This document shows positions 7,610 to 9,579 of a stretch of DNA of 9,579 nucleotides, in pieces. The DNA comes from Desulfuromonadales bacterium. Its GTDB lineage: Bacteria; Desulfobacterota; Desulfuromonadia; Desulfuromonadales; BM103. The DNA is taken from contig DAOVNV010000085.1 of assembly GCA_030630015.1 (NCBI GenBank), forward strand, positions 1 to 9,579. Reading direction: 5' to 3'. The notes beneath the pieces were generated by a model that saw only the letters and a program-made list of their open reading frames with translations, was not told the DNA's origin and did not search any database. A program made the translations under genes and the position numbers. How positions within the stretch are numbered: the first letter of the stretch is position 1; each line of letters begins with the position of its first letter.

Positions 7610-7686
7610 TGGTGGCGGTGCAGAGATTCGAACTCCGGACACTGCGGATATGAGCCGCATGCTCTAACCAACTGAGCTACACCGCC
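7610..7686 (-). tRNA. tRNA-Met (anticodon CAU), complete with encoded CCA
   Basis: The minus strand folds as a full cloverleaf of 77 nt: acceptor GGCGGTG/CACCGCC, D-stem GCTC/GAGC, anticodon stem TGCGG/CCGCA with loop CTCATAT, T-arm with loop TTCGAAT, discriminator A and an encoded CCA. The anticodon is CAU, so it could be elongator Met, initiator Met or tRNA-Ile2. It is not an initiator, since the first acceptor pair is a normal G-C. The acceptor positions 4 and 5 are G4-C69 and G5-C68, not the C4-G69 and C5-G68 that E. coli TilS recognises in tRNA-Ile2, and the body resembles elongator tRNA-Met genes, so Met is preferred. The adjacency to tilS is noteworthy. Confidence 0.93.
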
Positions 7687-7751
7687 GTAAATTATTCATC
7701 AAAATTAGAAACTTACAGCTATTTCGAAAGTTTGGCAACCAAAGGGCATAC

Positions 7752-7780
7752 TATATAGCTCATCCCACCGGGGCTGTCAA
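7752..7780 (-). promoter_or_regulatory. Strong sigma70 promoter of tRNA-Met
   Basis: On the minus strand a perfect TTGACA (7780-7775) and TATATA (7757-7752) are exactly 17 nt apart. Transcription would begin near 7745, about 60 nt before the mature tRNA 5' end at 7686. The near-consensus match and position fit a stable RNA promoter. Confidence 0.8.
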
Positions 7781-7878
7781 GCGAAAAGGGCCGTGCACGC
7801 TGGTCGCAACATGCAAATAAAGCGGGCATCTGGTAGCGAATGCATGCAGCCTGGATTCCTGAGTAAATGGCGAATCTA

Positions 7879-7910
7879 GCAGCCGGTCAGGCTATCAATG
7901 AACTGGCTGC
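7879..7910 (-). terminator. Hairpin after the cNMP-binding gene, weak terminator candidate
   Basis: GCAGCCGGT (7879-7887) pairs with ACTGGCTGC (7902-7910): 9 bp with one G-U pair and a 14-nt loop, starting 4 nt beyond the stop codon of the gene at 7915. No U-tract follows on the minus strand, so it may act as an mRNA 3'-end stem or a factor-dependent terminator. Confidence 0.4.
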
Positions 7911-7914
7911 CAGG

Positions 7915-8364
7915 TTAAAAAATTGGGGCAATGCGCTCGTAGGATTTGGTCAGGCGCTTTGAGGTACTGAGGAAAATGTGCTTGAGCAGACGTAAGCCAA
8001 CCAGGGGATGCTGCTCGATCATCTCTTCGAACTTGTGGCTGTGCAGAATGACCATGTCGACCGGCTCGATCACCTCGGCCGTTACCGTGCGTGGTTTGTC
8101 GGTCAGCAGGCAGAGCTCCCCAACCACCGAACCTGCTGTATAGACACCAATCACGATATTTTTACCGCTGAATTCCGTTTCTTTCTTGATGCCGAGTTTG
8201 CCATCAAGGATAAATGCAGCGTAATTCTCGCCATAACCTTCCGTCCACAGGGTCTCCCCGGCAGGAACAGTAACCTGTTCACAAAACTTCAGGATGTTAT
8301 CCAGTTCCGGCGGCTCAAAGCCTTGAAAACATTCGAAATTGCGGCACAGGGCTTCAGCAGGCAT
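7915..8364 (-). CDS. Stand-alone cyclic-nucleotide-binding (CAP_ED) domain protein
   Basis: This 149-residue cytoplasmic protein is essentially one cNMP-binding beta-roll followed by short helices. The phosphate-binding cassette VVGELCLLTDKPRTVTAEV (80-98) is well kept, with Gly82, Glu83 and Arg92 at the positions that contact ribose and phosphate in Crp-type domains, so real nucleotide binding is plausible. There is no C-terminal helix-turn-helix, kinase or channel domain, so it is not a Crp-type transcription factor as it stands; it may act by protein contact. The ATG at 8364 is preceded by AAGGAGAGG. A perfect terminator ends only about 33 nt upstream, leaving little room for a promoter of its own. 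No partner or nucleotide cyclase for it is visible; the ligand is unknown. Confidence 0.88.
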   Translation of the reverse strand: MPAEALCRNFECFQGFEPPELDNILKFCEQVTVPAGETLWTEGYGENYAAFILDGKLGIKKETEFSGKNIVIGVYTAGSVVGELCLLTDKPRTVTAEVIEPVDMVILHSHKFEEMIEQHPLVGLRLLKHIFLSTSKRLTKSYERIAPIF

Positions 8365-8396
8365 GGGCTGGTCCTCTCCTTAAGTCACTCAACATA

Positions 8397-8432
8397 AAAT
8401 AAAAAGGGCCTGCTACATCGGCGCAGGCCCTT
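8397..8432 (-). terminator. Rho-independent terminator downstream of the tRNA-fMet fragment
   Basis: AAGGGCCTGC (8404-8413) and GCAGGCCCTT (8423-8432) form a perfect 10-bp stem with a 9-nt loop. On the minus strand it is followed by TTTTTATTTTA. It lies 8 nt past the CCA end of the tRNA-fMet fragment and is most simply the original terminator of that tRNA gene. On the plus strand the downstream side lacks a T-run, so it works in one direction. Confidence 0.9.
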
Positions 8433-8440
8433 CTGATCTT

Positions 8441-8479
8441 TGGTAGCGGGGAGAGGATTTGAACCTCTGACCTTCGGGT
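8441..8479 (-). other. 3' half of an initiator tRNA (fMet); putative attachment-site remnant
   Basis: On the minus strand the sequence matches positions 38-76 of a bacterial tRNA-fMet: anticodon-stem 3' side CCCGA, variable loop AGGTC, perfect T-stem AGAGG/CCTCT with loop TTCAAAT, acceptor strand CCCCGCT, then ACCA. T at position 72 would leave the unpaired first acceptor position that marks initiator tRNAs. Similarity stops at the anticodon loop; no D-arm or 5' acceptor strand follows at higher coordinates. Such 3' halves are left when tyrosine-recombinase elements integrate into a tRNA gene. In this orientation the inserted DNA should lie to the right (above 8480) and the intact tRNA further right, outside the window. 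A deletion remnant is the alternative. Confidence 0.85.
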
Positions 8480-8666
8480 ACGCCCATCCCTATTCAAACA
8501 AACCGATACACCTCATTCAGCCACACGCTCCTGATTTTCGTCTATAAGAAGCGTAAAGAAGATGACTGGGAGAACAGCAGCCTTTTGACGAATCCCTGGA
8601 CTCACAGTATTTTCCCAGACGCTGACTTGATAACCTTCGGCGGCCTGAAAATACTGAAAATCAAGA
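8480..8666. other. Unassigned stretch, stop-free in the same codon register on both strands; possible gene remnant
   Basis: No complete gene is recognised. The minus strand is open from 8686 to a TGA at 8515-8513, reading through VSVWENTVSPGIRQKAAVLP; the plus strand is open from 8471 to a TAA at 8726-8728, reading through YKKRKEDDWENSS. Codon boundaries coincide on the two strands, so a purine-first, pyrimidine-last codon bias on one would be mirrored on the other. Neither frame has an ATG or ribosome site that would make a convincing gene. It could be the decayed end of a gene, possibly one belonging to an inserted element, but neither translation resembles an integrase I know. Confidence 0.25.
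8605..8656. repeat. 10-bp perfect inverted repeat, arms 32 nt apart
   Basis: CAGTATTTTC (8605-8614) is the exact reverse complement of GAAAATACTG (8647-8656). The right arm overlaps a short direct repeat, CTGAAAAT A CTGAAAAT. It lies just beyond the stop of the 64-residue gene. The arms are AT-rich and widely spaced, so it is not a normal terminator; it might be a protein-binding or recombination site, or chance. Confidence 0.6.
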
Positions 8667-8861
8667 TCAGACCGGATTATGCCTGTTCAATAACTCCAGA
8701 ATCTCAGGCTCGCTGGTCTTCGGAGTAATCACCTTGATCTGCATATCGGCCTTAATCACATAAAACTTCTCTTGTGGGATACCGGCCCCAAGTAGGTCAT
8801 CAACTGCATTTTTCAGAGAATCTACTGAGCCATAAGTCACTGTCACGGTCGTCATAGTCAT
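8667..8861 (-). CDS. Small uncharacterised protein, 64 residues
   Basis: I do not recognise a named family. The protein begins MTMTTVTVTYGSVDSLKNAV, contains GAGIPQEKFYVIKADMQIKV, and ends RHNPV. It has an alternating strand, helix, strand, helix look (TVTVTY, DSLKNAVDDLLGAG, KFYVIKADMQIKVITP, SEPEILELLNR), which would suit a small ferredoxin-like alpha/beta fold; it vaguely recalls small stress-protein (YflT/GSP17M-like) domains, but that is weak. There is no signal peptide or membrane helix. An upstream in-frame extension to 8981 is open, but the ATG at 8861 has an excellent GAGGAGG site 5 nt away and a promoter with a leader of about 120 nt precedes it, so this start is preferred. It is the best-supported gene in the presumed inserted DNA. 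Confidence 0.75.
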   Translation of the reverse strand: MTMTTVTVTYGSVDSLKNAVDDLLGAGIPQEKFYVIKADMQIKVITPKTSEPEILELLNRHNPV

Positions 8862-8986
8862 GATAGCCTCCTCTAGCTTGCTGTTTGACGAACCACCCGC
8901 CTTCAGTTCGTCACTGTAACGAGTTTGCCTTACATCCTTTCCTGAACCCTTCCAGGATGAAAAAGTTTTCATACTGGACAATTATA

Positions 8987-9014
8987 ATTATACTGCACGA
9001 AGCAGAACTTACAA
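8987..9014 (-). promoter_or_regulatory. Putative sigma70 promoter of the 64-residue gene
   Basis: On the minus strand TTGTAA (9014-9009) and a perfect TATAAT (8992-8987) are 16 nt apart; a second TATAAT follows immediately at 8986-8981. Transcription would start around 8975-8980, giving a leader of about 115-120 nt before the ATG at 8861. No riboswitch-like fold was recognised in the leader. Confidence 0.65.
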
Positions 9015-9071
9015 TTCCACAAAAGAATCTCTTTATTCAACCGAAAGACTGACAACAGAGGTATTTGTGAA

Positions 9072-9230
9072 ATGACCTGTTCGCTGCCTTGCCCCGTTTC
9101 CTTTATGCACTGCAATGCGAGAAGCAGCGAAAGCATCCTGCGGGTGGTGATTTATAGGAAAGATAACGGATTAAGCATAAGCGGCGACGACGTGAAGGTT
9201 CGGGAAGTTTTTCAATCCCTCCAGGAATGA
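9072..9230 (+). CDS. Possible small plus-strand protein, 52 residues
   Basis: A plus-strand ORF starts with ATG at 9072 and stops with TGA at 9228-9230. Its N-terminus is cysteine-rich (MTCSLPCPVSFMHC) and its second half is amphipathic and natural looking (VVIYRKDNGLSISGDDVKVR). AGAGG lies about 10 nt upstream, a marginal ribosome site, and there is no clear promoter. It faces the minus-strand genes on both sides and overlaps the tail of the minus-strand frame entering from the right edge, so at most one of the two is real here. No family recognised. Confidence 0.3.
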   Translation: MTCSLPCPVSFMHCNARSSESILRVVIYRKDNGLSISGDDVKVREVFQSLQE

Positions 9231-9579
9231 CTGCTCTCCATACACCGCTGATCATGGGGTTTTGAATCGATAATAATTCCAGTCCGGTATCGATTCTCTC
9301 TCGCAGAAAGCTGCATCCAGGGAAGGAACCAGAGACGAAGCCCAACTCGTGCAGGTGGTCCCCCGGTCTGTACTGAAGCAGGCGCGAAACGTCCAGAAAT
9401 AAGGCCATCCGCGTTTCAGGGGCGTTTCAAGGGTATGCGTTGGCGTCTCTAGACCATGTCGTTCGTAAACCAATTCCCCCCGTCTCCCGCCAGGTGCCTC
9501 CCATATCTTCAAGTCATATCGGAAAGCCTTGATTTCATGCCCGGTCTTCTCGAGTAATTGACGCGCCTGCGCCTCATCC
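9103..9579 (-). pseudogene. Unrecognised gene entering from the right edge, apparently frameshifted
   Basis: The minus strand is open from the right edge: the frame beginning DEAQARQLLEKTGHEIKAF continues through LKIWEAPGGRRGELVYERHG to THTLETP, then passes into a tryptophan- and cysteine-rich tail that stops at 9252. A second frame runs 9408-9103 (MALFLDVSRLLQYRPGDHLH). The switch point falls on an 11-bp tandem duplication at 9411-9432; removing one copy joins the frames as THTLETRMALFLDVS. The simplest reading is one gene broken by that duplication. If the first frame is intact instead, the CDS ends at 9252. The arginine-rich end of the second frame may lie past the original stop. No domain or function recognised. 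Confidence 0.45.
9411..9432. repeat. 11-bp tandem duplication, 10 of 11 identical
   Basis: GCGTTTCAGGG (9411-9421) is followed directly by GCGTTTCAAGG (9422-9432), differing at one base. Because 11 is not a multiple of three, gain of one unit shifts the reading frame of the minus-strand gene that spans it. Confidence 0.85.

Larger units (their letters stand above)
8862..9251. other. 390-nt stretch mostly without a confident gene
   Basis: It holds the leader and promoter of the 64-residue gene (8862-9014), then about 55 nt in which I see nothing, then a possible small plus-strand ORF (9072-9230) lying over the last part of an unrecognised minus-strand frame. No RNA gene, terminator hairpin or insertion-sequence ends were found. 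Confidence 0.5.

Noticed and set aside
7610..7686. tRNA-Ile2 (CAU), the TilS substrate
   Set aside because: The C4-G69 and C5-G68 pairs expected for TilS recognition are absent (G4 and G5 instead), and the body resembles elongator tRNA-Met. It is not fully excluded without isotype models.
7841..7848. 8-bp palindrome TGCATGCA in the tRNA to cNMP gap
   Set aside because: It is short, single and without a regulatory context; expected by chance.
8441..8520. A complete tRNA gene at the fMet-like site
   Set aside because: No D-arm, anticodon loop or 5' acceptor strand can be found above 8480; only the 3' half matches.
8862..8981. N-terminal extension of the 64-residue gene to a TTG at 8981
   Set aside because: The TTG would fall at or before the predicted transcription start and lacks a ribosome site, whereas the ATG at 8861 has GAGGAGG at ideal spacing.

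Overview
The window looks like chromosomal DNA from a Gram-negative delta-proteobacterium, most likely Desulfuromonadales (Geobacter, Desulfuromonas or Pelobacter relatives). This rests on the minus-strand gene order tilS, ftsH, folP, cdaA, cdaR, glmM, pdxJ, which I recall from that group, and on the moderately high GC. No database search was possible, so the taxon is an inference.

Positions 1-5910 hold a tightly packed minus-strand operon, transcribed from right to left: ftsH (membrane AAA+ protease), folP (dihydropteroate synthase), cdaA (diadenylate cyclase), cdaR (its YbbR-domain regulator), glmM (phosphoglucosamine mutase) and the first 77 codons of pdxJ (vitamin B6). Junctions are very tight: ftsH/folP share one base, cdaR/glmM overlap by ATGA, and cdaA/cdaR are 2 nt apart, with an alternative TTG start that would overlap the cdaA stop. 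The cdaA-cdaR-glmM trio is the conserved c-di-AMP synthesis and cell-wall precursor module best known from Firmicutes. ftsH has a GTG start behind a perfect AGGAGG and a plausible sigma70-type promoter in the gap below tilS.

Positions 5911-8440 hold tilS (tRNA-Ile2 lysidine synthetase), a complete CAU-anticodon tRNA (most likely elongator Met) with a near-consensus promoter, and a 149-residue stand-alone cyclic-nucleotide-binding protein. Both gaps flanking tilS carry short tandem repeats: three copies of GGCGCGA on one side and four copies of an NCGCAAAG-type octamer on the other.

Positions 8441-9579 change character. A perfect terminator is preceded (reading the minus strand) by only the 3' half of an initiator tRNA (fMet), broken exactly at the anticodon loop. 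This is the usual footprint of an integrative element's attachment site. Its orientation predicts that inserted DNA lies to the right and that an intact tRNA-fMet lies beyond the window. The DNA to the right looks more AT-rich and holds no core gene: one well-supported 64-residue small protein with its own promoter, a 10-bp inverted repeat, a possible 52-residue plus-strand ORF, and an unrecognised gene entering from the right edge. That gene appears to be frameshifted by an 11-bp tandem duplication. No integrase is visible.

The left part is conserved housekeeping DNA. The most notable features are the tRNA-fMet fragment with its putative island edge, the heptamer and octamer repeats around tilS, and the frame-restoring duplication near the right end.
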